64,000 nucleotides of DNA, taken from positions 17,345,965 to 17,409,964 of the forward strand of contig NC_134514.1 of the NCBI RefSeq assembly GCF_027942865.1, given 5' to 3'. This DNA comes from Odontesthes bonariensis. Lineage: Eukaryota > Chordata > Actinopteri > Atheriniformes > Atherinopsidae. This document shows, in pieces, positions 35,211-49,400 of this stretch (within the stretch, counting starts at the first letter, position 1; each line of letters starts with the position of its first letter). Position numbers and translations under genes: made by a program. Below the pieces are notes generated by a model that saw nothing but the letters and a program-made list of their open reading frames with translations, had not been told where the DNA came from and made no database searches.

Positions 35211-36009
35211 CCACAGACGACGTCCGCAAATTAATCAAATCCAACACAGATTTTCATGATTTTTACGTGACAGATCACATACACAACTGATTTTTTAAAG
35301 CACATACACATGACAACACACACAACCACACATATGGCTTATAATGTTGGAGGAACAATTTCTGAATAAAATACAACAAAAAATAATCACAGTGTAAGTA
35401 TAGGGGAATGTTTAGGTGCAGAGAGTTCCAGCTCAGTTCAGGTGTCAACTGTAGCTGATTCCTTCATAAAGTGGATATAAAGTGTCTTCTTTTTTTCTTG
35501 TATGGCAAACAGTAGTCAACATTATCAAGATGTGACCATGAGAAAAATACACACCATATTATCATTCATAATTTCAAAGAAAAATTTTTTTTTTTTAAAG
35601 ATCACAGTTTAGGTGACTGTGTGTCATTGGCACAGATTGGATAAAGTAAGAGAAGGGTCAGCTACTTTAAAAGTTCAGTTAATGAAAAGGTAAACCTTAG
35701 TATGAGTAAGAAACCAAGACACAAAGGAATAAAATCATAAATGCAAGACTGAGATCAGTGCATTGATGAGCTTTTAAAATAATCAGGGTTATATGTTGTG
35801 TCTAAAACAAATGATCTTTTGTGCTCAGCTTGTGCATCCTGTGCATTTCTTTCATACTCCAGTTCCAGCGTGTGTTTTTCCATCAGCAATATCTCTTCGT
35901 AGATTCATTCTTCCGTGTGTAAAACTGTTCATCTATCAAAGAAGACTTCACAGTGCTGACTTCATTGGGGAAGATGTGAAGCAAAACACCAGCAGGAGAC
36001 GAGAGGATA

Positions 36010-39000
36010 TTATGGTTGTTCTTGCTGCAGGAGGCACAAGAAGGGTTTTATAAGGCGGAAAATGGACATCAAACATGTTCTTATACAACTTTATCAATTT
36101 TGTTATAACTTATCCATTCTCACCTGCATGCTGCTATGGATCCAAGGCAGAAGACTTCTGACTTTGGCGTAAACTCCAGGCTTGTTTTTATTTCCACAGC
36201 CAACTCCCCAGCTTGTGATCCCCACCACATACCAGCGGCTCTCTCCCTTACACACCAGAGGTCCGCCACTGTCACCCTGAGAAAATATAGATCATGGTCA
36301 GAGAGCAAACATGTTACTTTTTAATCGGTCAGATGTTCAAAATACAGTGAATTCATTACTGTACAACTGTCATGAGACATTGACTGCTCACCTGACAGGA
36401 GTCTTTGCCTCCCTCCAGGTTCCCAGCGCAGATCATGTTCTTTGTCACCGCGCTTCCATACACTTTGCGGCTGTTACACTCTCGTGTGTCAATGATGTCC
36501 ACAGTCACTTCCATTAAATCTCTGGAAACAGTCCCTATTTTTTTTTTTACGAGAGAAAAACAATCTCTGATCACATCTCTTTGGGTTATTTGAATATTCA
36601 AACAGTGCCTAAGCATATAATTAGCTTAACATTAAATTGCAGTGTCGCAATCAGTAGACGGTGGTCCCAATTCTTCTTTATTCTTTTTTGTCTCCAGTTT
36701 TTTTTTAATGAAACATGTTGCATTCTTACATTACCTGTAGATTGTTCGATGGTTTTCTGTCCTTGCCCATCAGTGATTACCACTGAGCTTTCCATAAACG
36801 TGTCTCAATCAATGTCACTTACTGTATGTATAGAACAGACAGGTTACTCCCTGATTGCTTATCCATCTTCATTTAAAGGGTCTGAACTTTATTCTTGTCT
36901 TCTGCCTGCCTGTTTCCCCTCTGATGATAATGTACCTGCTATTACTTTAACAAATTTGCTCGTCTGGTCTTATTGAATTCTTGCAAATGTCAATCCTTCA
37001 TTTTGACTCATTATAGTTTATTGGTAATAGTTTTGCAGAGTGTCTTAGGGATGCTTGAAATGTAATGCCGAAATCCATTCAGAAAGGCCCAGTATCCTGA
37101 ATGAATGGAATAACAGTATTCGCATTTGTGCTCTCATCTGGTCTCAGTTTACTTGTTCGTACTCTATGTGTATTCATATCAATATTTTGATAGTTTCTTT
37201 AAAATAACTGTATTATTCTCTTATGATTATTGTGGAGAACTCTGGTTAAAAGACTAAAAGACTATTTTTCACATCATCAAAACCATCCGTTTTAATCCTT
37301 ATGTAGGATCAAATAATCAAAAACCACATGAACTTTCACTTTTAAGACACATATGCAGCTTTACATTAAGTAAGGAATATATCTGTGTAAGTTGCACAGG
37401 ATAAAGAATGAGTGTGATAAAGAATCACTGTGTATCGTTGATTAAGTTTCTAATGTCTGACTGGCTCCTTATTCTGGTCTACCTGAGCCTGCTTCAGTAG
37501 TGCCGAAGCCTGAGGTCCAGCACTGGGTTCCCTGGAGAAACTGCTGGTCAAAAGCTGGCAGGCAAGCTGGCTGCACTTTATCTGAAAAACACAAAAAAAT
37601 GCCTTTAACTTCTCCAAACTAATTGGTGGCCTTGGGGCTCCAAAAGATTAAGATGCAAATATGCCCAAACAAACTGGGCAGAGCTTATCATATATCCAGT
37701 GTGAGTGTGAACTCAGTTTAAAAGCTTTGACTCAACAGGAAGAGGACCTCTGCAATCACTGTCCTGCAGATTTAGTTTTTTTACTCTGTTACACAATTTG
37801 GATTTTTTTTCTTTGCGTTCCTTAGACAGTATGTAAACATTTCAACATTTCACAATGACCCTATCCTGTTCTAATTTCCAGATAAAAAAAAAACATTTTT
37901 CATGTAAAAATTACACAGTGTGAATAAAACTGTAGGTTGAGATCATGATAATATTGCTATGTAAGTTGGAACAGACCGTTCACTTTCTCCAGCTTCAGCT
38001 AAGATTATTTTTCAGAGATTTTAGATATTTGTTTATTTGTTCAATGGTGTTTCAACTGTAGAGTGAACATTTAATGACAAAGGCTTTTTGGCCTGTGTCA
38101 ACCACCTGAAGAACCGCCTTTAAGGAATTTACCTCATTGCCTCACTACACAGACTCCGTTTAAGCAGGAAGAGTTTTTGCTACAAAATGCAACAGTTGTC
38201 ACTATTCATAAAGTTGATGCAATCAAGTTAAAATTCTTTCCTGACTCTTCCTTCTCTCCATCTAACACGTGCCCAGGACACTAAAAACACAGACAAATGA
38301 GTGATTATCTCGTGACACTGGAACCTGTTAGGAAATGTAACATTGTAGGCTGCAGAGTTAGGTCTCTATATGAATGTGTGTGGGGCAGAATTATGGGCAA
38401 GTCTAAAGATGACAGCAACTCTGACGAGGATCAATCTATGATGGCAAGATGACTATCTGAGCATTTTAAAGATGGCCAGTCATTTGGGTGTTTAAGAGAT
38501 AATATCAACCAAGACTGATCCAAGAAAAAACAGGTGGTATGTTTCAAGGGCACCTAAGGCTCACTTATGCACATAGGAAGCAAAGACTTGCTTGTTTGAT
38601 CCAAACAGAAGTCAAGTCAAGTCAACTTTATTGTCAATGCTGCCATATGTGCAGGACATACACAGAATTGAAATAGTGTTTCCCTCTTATCCCTGATGCA
38701 AAACAGCAATAAACATGAAGTAAAATATAATATATATATAAAGAAAAATATTAAAAAATATATATACAAGCTAAAAGATATACAAAAACAGCCGTGGCAA
38801 ATCTGTATGTATATATATATATATATATATATATGGCAGTATAAACAGATTAACAGTATAAACAGAATTTAAAGTATGAACAGTGAGCTATGTACAGTTT
38901 GTGAACTATAGAAGACCCACTGTAGCAGAAACTGCTACTACACTGCTACTTCTGAAAAAAAACTCAAGGCCTCTGGGCCATTCAAGTTGATGCATTTTTG

Positions 39001-42000
39001 ACACCTACCTCCTTAATAAACTTTGTTGCAGATCACTTACGCCTCTTACTGGTAACTCCATCCCCTAATGGCAGAGGCCTTTTTTAGTGGGATATGGTGC
39101 CCTCTCACAATGCAAAAACTGTTCAGGAATGGTGTGATGAACATGGATGTAGGATAATCTCAAACTGATCCAAGGTGTTGGTGCCCAAAACTACCATCTA
39201 AAATTTCTATCTTCATGGATCAGAGGTGTTATGGTGGTAATATAAGGGAACTGTGGCTGTAGGATTGAAAGTTGGGTGAAATAAACTTTGTAGTGAAGAT
39301 TTGACTGACCAGTGAAAGTAACAGGAGATCTAAGTTTGAGTAGAGCAATGTCTTGGTCATTTGTCGTGCTGTTGTAGTTCTCATTGAGAAGGATCTTCTT
39401 AACCAGGTAGGGCTTAGGTATTCCATTTAAAGACACAATTCCACCATACACTTTCCAGTCCTCTGGTGAGGAAGCCATTGAGCTGTTACGGTGGAAGAGA
39501 AAGAGACAGTTTGGTGGAAAGGAATGGACTGGTACTGATTTAGTCTTTTTTTTTTACAGCACAAAGCACACTGCATTTCAACTTCTAAGGTTTATCACTC
39601 ATTCATTGTAGTAAATCATTGTAGTAAATTCATTGTAAATTCTCAATTATAAAATGTAGAAAATTAACATTTCAGTTCATACTTCCGAATAAACTTGATT
39701 ATTCTATATCAAGTTTACAGGGGTAGAGAAAAGTAAAAACCTCCAGTGTCGAAATGTTACTGGGGCACTTTCTGTGACAGTCACCTTGGAAAACAGTGGG
39801 CAGCAGTGAGGGCAAAATCAGGAGAGATCAGGACTCCTCCGCAGACATGGGATCCTCTGTAGTGAAGCGATAGTTGCCACGGCCACTGTCCTGCCTTAGC
39901 TATGCTGCCCCCAATGATCCTGGATGAAGACTGCTGCTTACCACAGTCTGGGAGGAAGAAAAACATTCATAATTTCCATGAAACCGGCTGTAATAGAATG
40001 ATCAAAATTAGTTTTTTCTTAAGAAAATCCTATAATCAGGGACTGTAATCTATTTGGAATTTTAAAGTAACAAACCAAGTTAATCATTTTGTCTTTTTAC
40101 ATATAAGAAGAGCTTAACCTGAGTTAACTGCCAGGCAATGTATTTAATGCATATACATAATTCAGTATGTTTTAGTTCCCAAATGCAATGAATAGACCTA
40201 AAATATGTAGAGTTTTGATGTTTGCCTCCTAAGCCCTGAAACACAGTTGGGCGAGATGCTTTTGGCTTTCCCTGAACTCAGAGCCAACAGGTGGATGAAA
40301 GGATAATGAAAATCGACCGTTTGTACAAACAACAACAGCAGTAGTATTTGGCGTCAGAATAGCGTTTAAGCTAAGTAGTATAACACATGGCATAGTGAGA
40401 AAAAGATCAGCTTCAATTGTTCCTTCACAGATGTACAAGTTGCGCTACATACAATATTGCACTGTCAGCCCACAATGATTTCCACAGGGGTTTCTCTGAA
40501 TAAAATCAGATTTGTGTTTTGTTTTTATGGTGACAGATAGATGGTGTGAACTTGTTGGCACCATGTGCATGAGAGAGAGGCACAGTGAGAGAAAGAAAAT
40601 GCAAGCGTGTGTGTGACACATGACTGTGAGAACAGATGGAGGCTCCTTACCCACACACTGCAGGGAGACAGTCTTCTGGTTTGGACAGGAAGAACTGCGT
40701 GATGCCGCAATGAGAAAAACATGCCAGTTAGCATAAGTGCACGCAGCTAACCAGCAGATTTTGTATGACGAGATGACGAGGCTCTGTACCTGACATTTAC
40801 CAGACCTTGGATAGGAGAAGATGATCTGCTGGTCAGTATTAAACCAACGGACTGCTGGGACTGAATTGCTTTGCTAGTATAAGACCTGGAGACAGAGAGA
40901 AAGGTCATTCAGAAAGTGAAGGGATAAACTAGCACACACAGAGACCATTTTGTCAAATCAATGCCTGATTGGGTCTGGATACTCATTCTGATTCTGTCAG
41001 ACTAAGACACCCCAGTGATACCTGTGGAGAATCAAATCAAGCCCAATTGCACAGCAGCAGGTGGGAAGAAATTAGATGGAACTTTGTGAGTATATTACAA
41101 GTTGGAAATAGAGTTCATCATGCTCACTGGCTGCAATTGAAATTGGGTCTAGGAAAATAACTGGAAAAAAAACTCTTTCAAGAAGCCTGCCTTATGTCTG
41201 AATAAAATTGGGAAAAGGCAATAAATATCAATGATGGTGTGATACTGACACAAAATGATTATCAGCAGTTAACACTTTTGCCGTTCAGCATAGATATATG
41301 TGACAAAATTATGTGAGTTAAAGTGGTGAGTCTTTACTGTCTGAATCCAAGCTGAGCACAGATTTGGTCGGCATAGTTCTTATCCCAGTCTTTGTAACAT
41401 ACTGGTAGGAAACGGCCATCTTGAGATGTCCTGACCTGCAGACTGCTGTCCTCACCAAACCTCACTGGGAAGACATGGAGAGAGACAGGAGGAATATGGA
41501 GTCTTTAACTCGTGTGCTGCTGCAGTCCAGTATGCTGTTGCACATTGTATGCATGCACATATTTCACAATAAAAAACATGCTAAGAGCACAAAGGTTTCT
41601 ATCCAATTATTTATCAAAAACTACATCAATGTCATCCCATCCCTTCCCTTCCTGCACCAGGTAAGGATGGGAATTGAGAACCAAAAAAGCTTATCAAGTC
41701 TTCTAACGACGCTGGTGATTGCTGGCAAATAGACACAGAATCAGTAACATCATTCACGCGGGCCTCTCAAATCAGCATTGAATGTGAGAATCACAAATCA
41801 CGCTTTTCACACTGTCATGTCACAGGTTTCTTTTTCTCAAATGGTGAAAAACAAATTCAAAACACGGTGCAGAGCAAAGCAGACCAATCTTGCCAATTTG
41901 GCATGTTTTTCAGATGACGCTGTGGGTTATCAGTTTAAAAATGTTCTCGGTAGTTAATACGTAATCTTAATGGGAAACTTTTCAGGAGTAAATTGTGACC

Positions 42001-45000
42001 TGTTTTACAATGTAAAATAAGAAAAAAAAAGTATGTGAATGAGAGCAGCTTTATGGGAAATTTGACTGTAATAGTACCCTGTAAATTTGAGCACAGGGAT
42101 TAGGAGAAAAATATGTGAACAGCAAAGCAGAATGCGATAGTGCTCTATGTACATGCAGCACAAGGGCGTTGAGCCAACATATCACCTGACAAATTTTATT
42201 CAGTGTTTACTGTTTCACTTTTACTGTGTTGTTAGGGAGACCGAGAGTCAAAGTCAATGAAATTTCAATTCCGAATATGTCTGCGTATGTATTGCAGAAT
42301 TGAATAAAGCTGACTTTGACTTTTATTTTGACGCACTGTCGTGCAAACACCAGCCAAGTTCCTCACCTTGGTACGGGAGAGAGAGCCAGAGAGAAAGGAA
42401 AATTCTACCCAAAGGATACCTTGTAGACGTCCGCAGAGAGCTGACAGACTAACCACAGCCGACCCAAGGACCCAGGCAACGGATTCTGTGAAAATATCTT
42501 AACCCACCCCACCTCGCCACACATATTTGGCATAATTTATTTTCCTACCTCCCGATACATATTTCATATGAAATTAGGTTCTCATAACATACATCTACAT
42601 TTCCTGTTCGTCATTTAAGGTTTATGTTTTGGTTAATATTTCCATGAATATTTGGCAGTTATTTTCATTGGTGATAAACTCAAGCCAGAACTATTGAGTA
42701 GCATTGTGAAACTGATTGCAGTGCCCGAAAGATTTTTTAAATTTTATAGTGAGCATGTTACAAAAATGAAAACAATTAATGGATTACTTCTATACGGATT
42801 TAATTCATTGTATAAACACCTGGCATGCAACATGATTCATAATAGAAAAGAAGAACCCCTTGGAAGGTAATTCATTGCTAATACTATTCCAGAATACATG
42901 TGCCTTCAAAATATTGTTATTCCCATCTCAATAACAAACCTACATAGCCATGAAAACCCAACATCCAACATCAGCTTTTATCCATATGGCTGTTCAGTGT
43001 ATTGTCAAACCTTCTTAGTGATCTTGCCTCGCATTAACGTGATTCTTATAAAGTCAATGTGTTTGCATGCGCTCACTCACCACAGTTTATTTCATCAGTG
43101 CCCAGTTGGCAGTCTCGTATGGCGTCACATTGGACGGTGTTGTTGGAACAGGTGTCATACTCTGGCAAAGCAGCATCTTCACTACTTCCATCTTTGTCAT
43201 CATCATAGAGGATTGATGTTGCTGCTGTCCTGGTGCCATAATGAACTGTGGATGTGGTAGAGTAGAGGTAAGAAGACATACAGGGTACCCTTATCGTTAT
43301 GGTTAACCAAAACAAACTCTATTGGACAAATTAGAGCAGCAAAATGTAGATTTCATAAAAAAAAAAAAAAAAAATCTCTGAAAAACATCCTGTTTTTTGT
43401 TTGTTTATAACTGTCCTCTGCTCATTCAACTTGTACACCTTTCCGTAAACAATTAAACCGGCAAACTTGTAGCACAGTGCAAGCTGAAAAAAGCTGAAAC
43501 TAAATCTTCCCGTAAAATTATATGAAACTAAAAACATTTTGTAAATGTTAGCACACTTCAATCAAAACAGAAATAAACATCTACCATCTAATAATCCTAT
43601 AATACAAACTATTTCTAGAGCTTGGCAACCGAGCCGTTGCTCTCGTTGACTTATGACTGGTGTATAAAGCTTTATGTACCAGAAATAAAATTACAGTTTA
43701 CATGACATTGTATTAAGTCACAATTGCTTTAATTATGAGAAAAAAAACAAATAAAGATAAATATTGACAAATCTACTGATTGTAAAATCAATGAAAAAAC
43801 TTTTACAGACATATTATTTTCATTTTATTGCAACAGACTAAAGAATAAATTAGATTGTAAAATGAATTATGTCAATGACAATGTCCAGTGATCTGTATGA
43901 ATAAACAAACTATACCTCCTAGCCAGATGGCGACTCCCAGGAGAGCAAGCACCAGCACAGCTGCCCCTGACCCCTTGTAACCCTGCGCATTACTCTCACA
44001 GCAATTCTTTTTCTTTCTGGGGGCTGGACAGAGACAGTGTGGAAACATACACAGCAATGATCTTCAGGCTTTGCACACCTATGTTCATCGTATTCTCAAA
44101 CCATGGGACGTGCTGGTATCACTTACGTGGGATGTTCTGTGTGACTTGAGGACCAGCCCCAGCAGGTGGATACTGGGGGATGTAATGCAGTTGGGTTGGG
44201 ACAGCCAGGCCAGGACCTTGTCCATACACTACCTCTTCATAAGACTTGAGGGGGGGTTGAGCGTGCACAGCAACAGAGTAGTAAGGTGGAGGAGGGGAGT
44301 CCTGAAATAGAAAGGAGAAAGTAAATTCTTTTTGATAAGTTTTATCAAGATGAGATCCATCATAATGATCTCTCAAAATGTGATAAGAGGTCTTTATCGT
44401 TAATGTGTCATTTATCCTTGGAAATATAATGTCTTGCATTATATAACAGGTATGATAATATCATTAGATAGACCAAAAATAGAGAGGCAAATCACTTGCA
44501 TGTGCGCAGCTGCCAAGACTGAAGTAACCATCAAGTCCACGTTAAAGTAAAAAACTAGAGGAACAAGCTTGGTGCACAAAAACACAAACGGTGTATCCTG
44601 GCAACAGTATCTTAAAGATCAGGTGAATGAATTCACTTCCTTCTCTTTTTTAGCCCTATATCTCTCAGTTCTTTTTTACTCAAAGTTTACAGTAGCTTTA
44701 TCTGGTATTTTAGACAAATAACTTACTCAATACTTTGGACTTTTTGGTAAAGCGGGTCAACACCTGCCTCACAAATGACAACTGATAAGGAGAATTAAGT
44801 AAACTAATACTGAAGTTTTTATAATAGAGTGATGCAGATGCTTGTACCCACTTGGCAATAGCTCTACCATGACCTTGTTGGGAATGGTTGGTGATAAACA
44901 CACAATGGGTTACTCAGATTGTCAAATTCTCCTTAATAAAACAAAAGTTTCTTATTCTGTGAGTAGTATGTTTTTGCTGCTCTGCAACATTTTGAAGGCT

Positions 45001-46461
45001 CATTCGACACGTCATTGTTTGCACAGTCTTTACTTCCTGCTTCACTGAATATGGTTGAAGTTTATCTATTGTGAGCTATGTTAAGTGACTTATTCTAACC
45101 TGTAAGTTGGTGATTTTTATAGGTCGTGATACACATATTGGGTTAGATTTATCTTTTAATAGACCTTTTTTCAGGCTTGGTAGCAAGGTTTTTAGGTTTC
45201 TGTATCACTTGCAATATTTCTTGTTTTCTCTTTTGTGGAATGTGGAGTGCAACTTGAGAATGGAAAACTTGTGAATGCAGTACGTTATGTGACTAAACTT
45301 GTTTGAGTCATGTGGCCTGAGGACCTGTTTGCAACGTCACCTTAGAGTTTGTAGAAGTGCTTCAATAGGACAAAACAAACTTGGAGCAAGTCATAATTCT
45401 CCTCTGAAACAACGCTACCTATACACTGGATTTGGTAATGGTACTTTTGGAGGAAGAGAGTAAGTTAATACAATCAGAGGCTGTAATGTGTAAAAGTAAA
45501 CATTTTGAAATTTAGCTGAGGCTTTGCACTTCTCTTATGTTCAAGGGAAATGTTCTGTCCCAGTGTTTACCCAGTGTCTTTAGAATAATCTAAATCTTTC
45601 TCTCATAGCTGAGGGAGGGAGGGTGTAAACTGAGCGGCACTAAGTAAACTGTAAGAGAGGAGATCTCTCAAAGTTGTTTCAGGGACAGTTTTTATTGCAT
45701 GATGGCCAAGTTTCAAAATACGCACATAGGTAGCAAACACCCCACTCCATTGAAGGGAGATGGCTGAAGAAAAAGAGGGTGGGGGAATAGCTTTATCATA
45801 TTTCGCAGCAGCCCATACATGATCATGTTGCAAAGTATACCTATTGGCCATTATCATGGAAAAATGAAAAGACCAGGAACAGAAACACTTTTGCACTCAA
45901 ACAATGACCAGGTAATATGAAGTTACAAAGTATGAGATGTGATCGAGGCTCGACTCTAATCAGACAATCTCTGAAAGATTAGTCCCACAAATGACTATTT
46001 TTTCTGTCATTGCTTGTTGAGTGCATATTTAAATAGATGCTACAGTTGATGTTCAACACATTTTCAGGTTAACTGAATAATTAAGTGTCTCTATGAGGTT
46101 TAGAAAGTTATGAATAAATCATTTAGACACCAACTGGATTATCTGTGAGATCCAATTAAATTTTTATCAAGGGTCATTAAAAGTTCATATTTATTGAGCT
46201 GACCTACTAACGTATACTTGAGTTGTAAAATGTGGAATGAGAATACCTGAAGCAAAGTGTCAAAGTAATGCTCCACCGAAACTAAGACAGAAACAGTTCC
46301 TGATGTCTGCTGCTTAACAGGTAAATTGAACCAAATAAAACAAACACTGACAACGATCAATCGAAGTAATGTCAAAGTCCAAAGACCAAAAAGCAAAGTG
46401 TAGAAAGTAGTTTTAAGAAAGAAAAGGAAAAGTAAGAGCCTACCGGTTCACGCTCTGCCAT
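36010..46461 (-). CDS. tmprss13: transmembrane serine protease 13 (type II, mosaic serine protease)
   Basis: Thirteen coding exons on the minus strand: 46,444-46,461 (ATG), 44,127-44,301, 43,916-44,023, 43,081-43,245, 41,338-41,464, 40,790-40,885, 40,651-40,694, 39,785-39,947, 39,310-39,482, 37,483-37,581, 36,392-36,534, 36,124-36,276 and 36,010-36,024 (TAA). Total 492 residues (human about 586). Order: proline-rich cytoplasmic tail (PPPPYY), membrane span about 85-103, short LDLRA domain ([16 protein letters not shown], 140-155), SRCR domain (156 to about 243), activation site R254|IIGG, protease domain. The triad is His295 (TAAHC), Asp343 (DQDIALL) and Ser440 (GDSGGP); Asp434 predicts cleavage after Lys/Arg. 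Cys246 and Cys363 should hold the chains together after activation. It is a cell-surface epithelial protease. The SRCR and LDLRA text matches TMPRSS13 better than TMPRSS4. The LDLRA has only four cysteines in view. Confidence 0.95.
38611..38700 (-). mobile_element. LINE 3' tail scrap, reverse orientation
   Basis: GTCAAGTCAAGTCAACTTTA, then TTGTCAATGCTGCCATATGT, is the reverse complement of a LINE 3' end (AATAAAGTTGAC plus TTGAC units). It lies in the intron of tmprss13 between coding exons 9 and 10. Confidence 0.65.
38732..38834. repeat. AT-rich microsatellites
   Basis: Two TA-dinucleotide runs separated by A-rich sequence, next to the LINE scrap in the tmprss13 intron. Confidence 0.8.
42236..42335 (+). 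mobile_element. LINE 3' tail scrap
   Basis: GAATTGAATAAAGCTGACTT followed by TTGACTTTTATTTTGAC has the AATAAA-plus-short-unit form of a LINE 3' end. It lies in the intron between tmprss13 coding exons 4 and 5, on the opposite strand. Confidence 0.5.
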
Positions 46462-49400
46462 TTGAATCAGGACAGCAGCAAGTGAAGAGTGGAGGTGAGA
46501 GCAGGTGGGTGGAGCCTTTTTTCATCCAGGTTCACCTACTCAGTAACATAGGAGTTGTCAGAACATTGTGGCGCAAACACCTCTCCTCCTCTGTCCTCTC
46601 GTTATCTTTTCTTTTCCTCTCTATTTCTTCTCGGCCGTGTGTTTGTCAGCAACCTTACACCAAACAATAACTGGAAGGTCTACCTTTCCCCTCCCTGCTT
46701 AAGACCTCCCACCTCAAGCCTCCACAGTTCCAGCAATCGCTCTTTCCACATGGACGGGTGCGCTCAGTTTCCCACCTGTCAGACTGGTTTTGCGGCAATC
46801 GAGAGCTATCAAAGGCAGTGTGAAGCTCCATTATTGTTCAAATGACACCAGTCGATCTGTCAGGGCCCTGAATCAATGGCCTATGGCTCCTTCTGCACAG
46901 AGAGTGGCAGGATACAACTAGACTCTGTAGTTTTGAAATCCCCCATTTATCCATCCATTTTCTATACGCGCTTAATCCAACTGTCGGGTCACGGGGGGCC
47001 TGGAGCCTATCCCAGCGACCATCGGGCCAGAGGCGGGGTACCGTACCTCCATCAGTTTAATGAAGTATTTGTATAATATAAAACAATATGTTCAAAGGCA
47101 GTTTATAGTTTACATGAAATGGCTAGCTATTTGCAAATGCAAATGTGTGTGTTTGATCTAAGCCTTCCAAACCATCGAAAAACCCAGTATGTTTGGCTGA
47201 CCACACTCTCAGCATGCTTTGATTTCCATTTTGTATTCCCAATCATAGTTTAGACTTTGCCATCTCCTGGAAAGACAATTTAAGATTATCGATGAATCCT
47301 TCTGCACTGGAGGGTGTATACTAATTTGGCAGTACGTAAAAACACTAAGATGAATTTTTCTTTGAATGAATTTGAATGAATTTGATTTATTTTCAGGCAG
47401 AGCTGAAGCTGAATGGTGAGCACCACCATCTCAGGCGACTGGAGCTAAAGTTTCTACAGAGGAAATAACTTATGTTGCTTAAAAAGACCTAAAAGGAACA
47501 AAGAAATGAAGAGTGACAAAAAAAAGGTTCCCCTTAGAAAGATACAAGCTGCCCTCAATATGTATTTTGTGAATTCAACGCAGGGTCTGTAAAATACAAA
47601 CAATTAAGTTATTTTAATCATGAATTTCTTTGTATCATTGATCATGCTTAAAGTCAACCATAAAGCGTGATAAAAAGCCTTTCTCTTTCTCTCTCTTCCT
47701 TGCTCTACATGCTGAGAGATGCACACCACTGTGCGTTTTGTAAAGGCTTTACTGGGAGATTTTTGCAGATGGAGCTCTCCCACATCTTGATAAAGTATTA
47801 ATAAAATCACTGCGCTTTAACTAAGTGTTACTAAAACCTATAACAGTTTAGAAATATGGTCAAAGGTTAAACGTACTCTGTAGAAAAAGTTAATGTGAAA
47901 ATGATTCATTATACAGTAACAATACTATGAAGTACAAAACCACCTATCATCTTTCAGAGGGTTAGTTGCAGAGTCAGATTCTTATGGAATGGAAGGAAGC
48001 AAACTATGGGCTTCTAATAAAATGGATCTGCTGAGTCTGGAATCAAAATGCCTCACTTTGAGAAATACTGGAAGTTGAAGATATAAACAGTTGTTCAACA
48101 ATAGCTGGATTCCACAGTTCTAGGGTAGGGTGCTAATGGTTTGGTGTATCTATTTGATGCCTAATTTCACAACTTCACATGTTGAGGAGTGCTTAAAAAC
48201 ATTAATCATAAAACAGCTTTTTCTATTATTGTTTGGCCAGATGCATCCAGTTAACTAAGACTAGATAACTAGATACATAGCAATGTAACACAAAAACAAA
48301 TAAAAATGCATTCATTTAATTTCACAGTGACTTGAGATAATGAATGGGGAAAAGATGATGACCAAACTCATAGAAATAAAAGATTAACTTGTGTTTGTGA
48401 AAATTCCTAGAATTCATTTTGTCTTAGTTATGCACCACATAGTTTTCCCACAGAAACCTTGGATCTACCTTCCCCGTAACATTTGGGTTTGCTTTTGCGT
48501 TCACTTTTTTTTAGTTGTGTTTTCATTCTATTGTCAAAAAATGTTTTTATTACATCTGTCACGTTTTACACTCATCACTTTTAGTCTGGAAATCCCCCAA
48601 TTTTCATTCTTTTCAGTTTACCTCTGCTGTTCTGTGCCTTTGACTTTTTCACTTGTTGTTTGAGCTTATATATAGCCATGAATGTGGAGCAATGTGACAG
48701 CTTGTGGTCCAAGACACAAACCACAAACTGTAACCACGATGATTCTAGATTTGAGCCTGGATGTTGCGCTTTAGAGGTGCATTACGACACAATCACTGTG
48801 ATGCATCTCGAAACACCACTAGAGGGGGACATTTTATGCATTATCTTTCTTTTTGCAGGGCTCTCCTCACCTACCAGATGACTTGTGAAAGTCCCTTCTC
48901 TGAACAACCATCAGATGATCTCTGACATTTCAAATGGATGTTCCAAAGCTCGAATTTACTCAGCAGCTCTCGGACCAAATGCAAGACAGAAACCAAGAGG
49001 TGAAACTAACAAACAGTGAAGTGGTTTGTTTCACAGAGGGACTGTTTCCTTTTACCAGGAACTAAAACTAAATGAAAAAAAAAACAAGTCACATGTGAAG
49101 AGGAGGTGAGAAACTCAAGGGTTATAACAAGCCTCAATTAAGAGAAAAGCAGTTTCTCAGAATTGAGTAAAAATGTTTAATTCAAGGAAATTTAAATCTG
49201 CAGAAGTTCTGTGAAAAACTAAAGACATAAGGTTATCTCATAAATATTTCAACTACTCAAATAACTTCTCTTCAGTATTATGGTAAATATATTATCTACT
49301 GTTTTACATGTAGGCTGCTATTGTATTGATACAGTTTCACTTGGACTACAAATGCTAAATACGATATGAACTGCCTGGTGTTTCCACGATTAGATAAACT

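Noticed and set aside
43345-43375. Poly-A/T tract taken as a processed pseudogene tail
   Set aside because: No retrocopied gene sequence adjoins it; it is a simple A-run in a tmprss13 intron.
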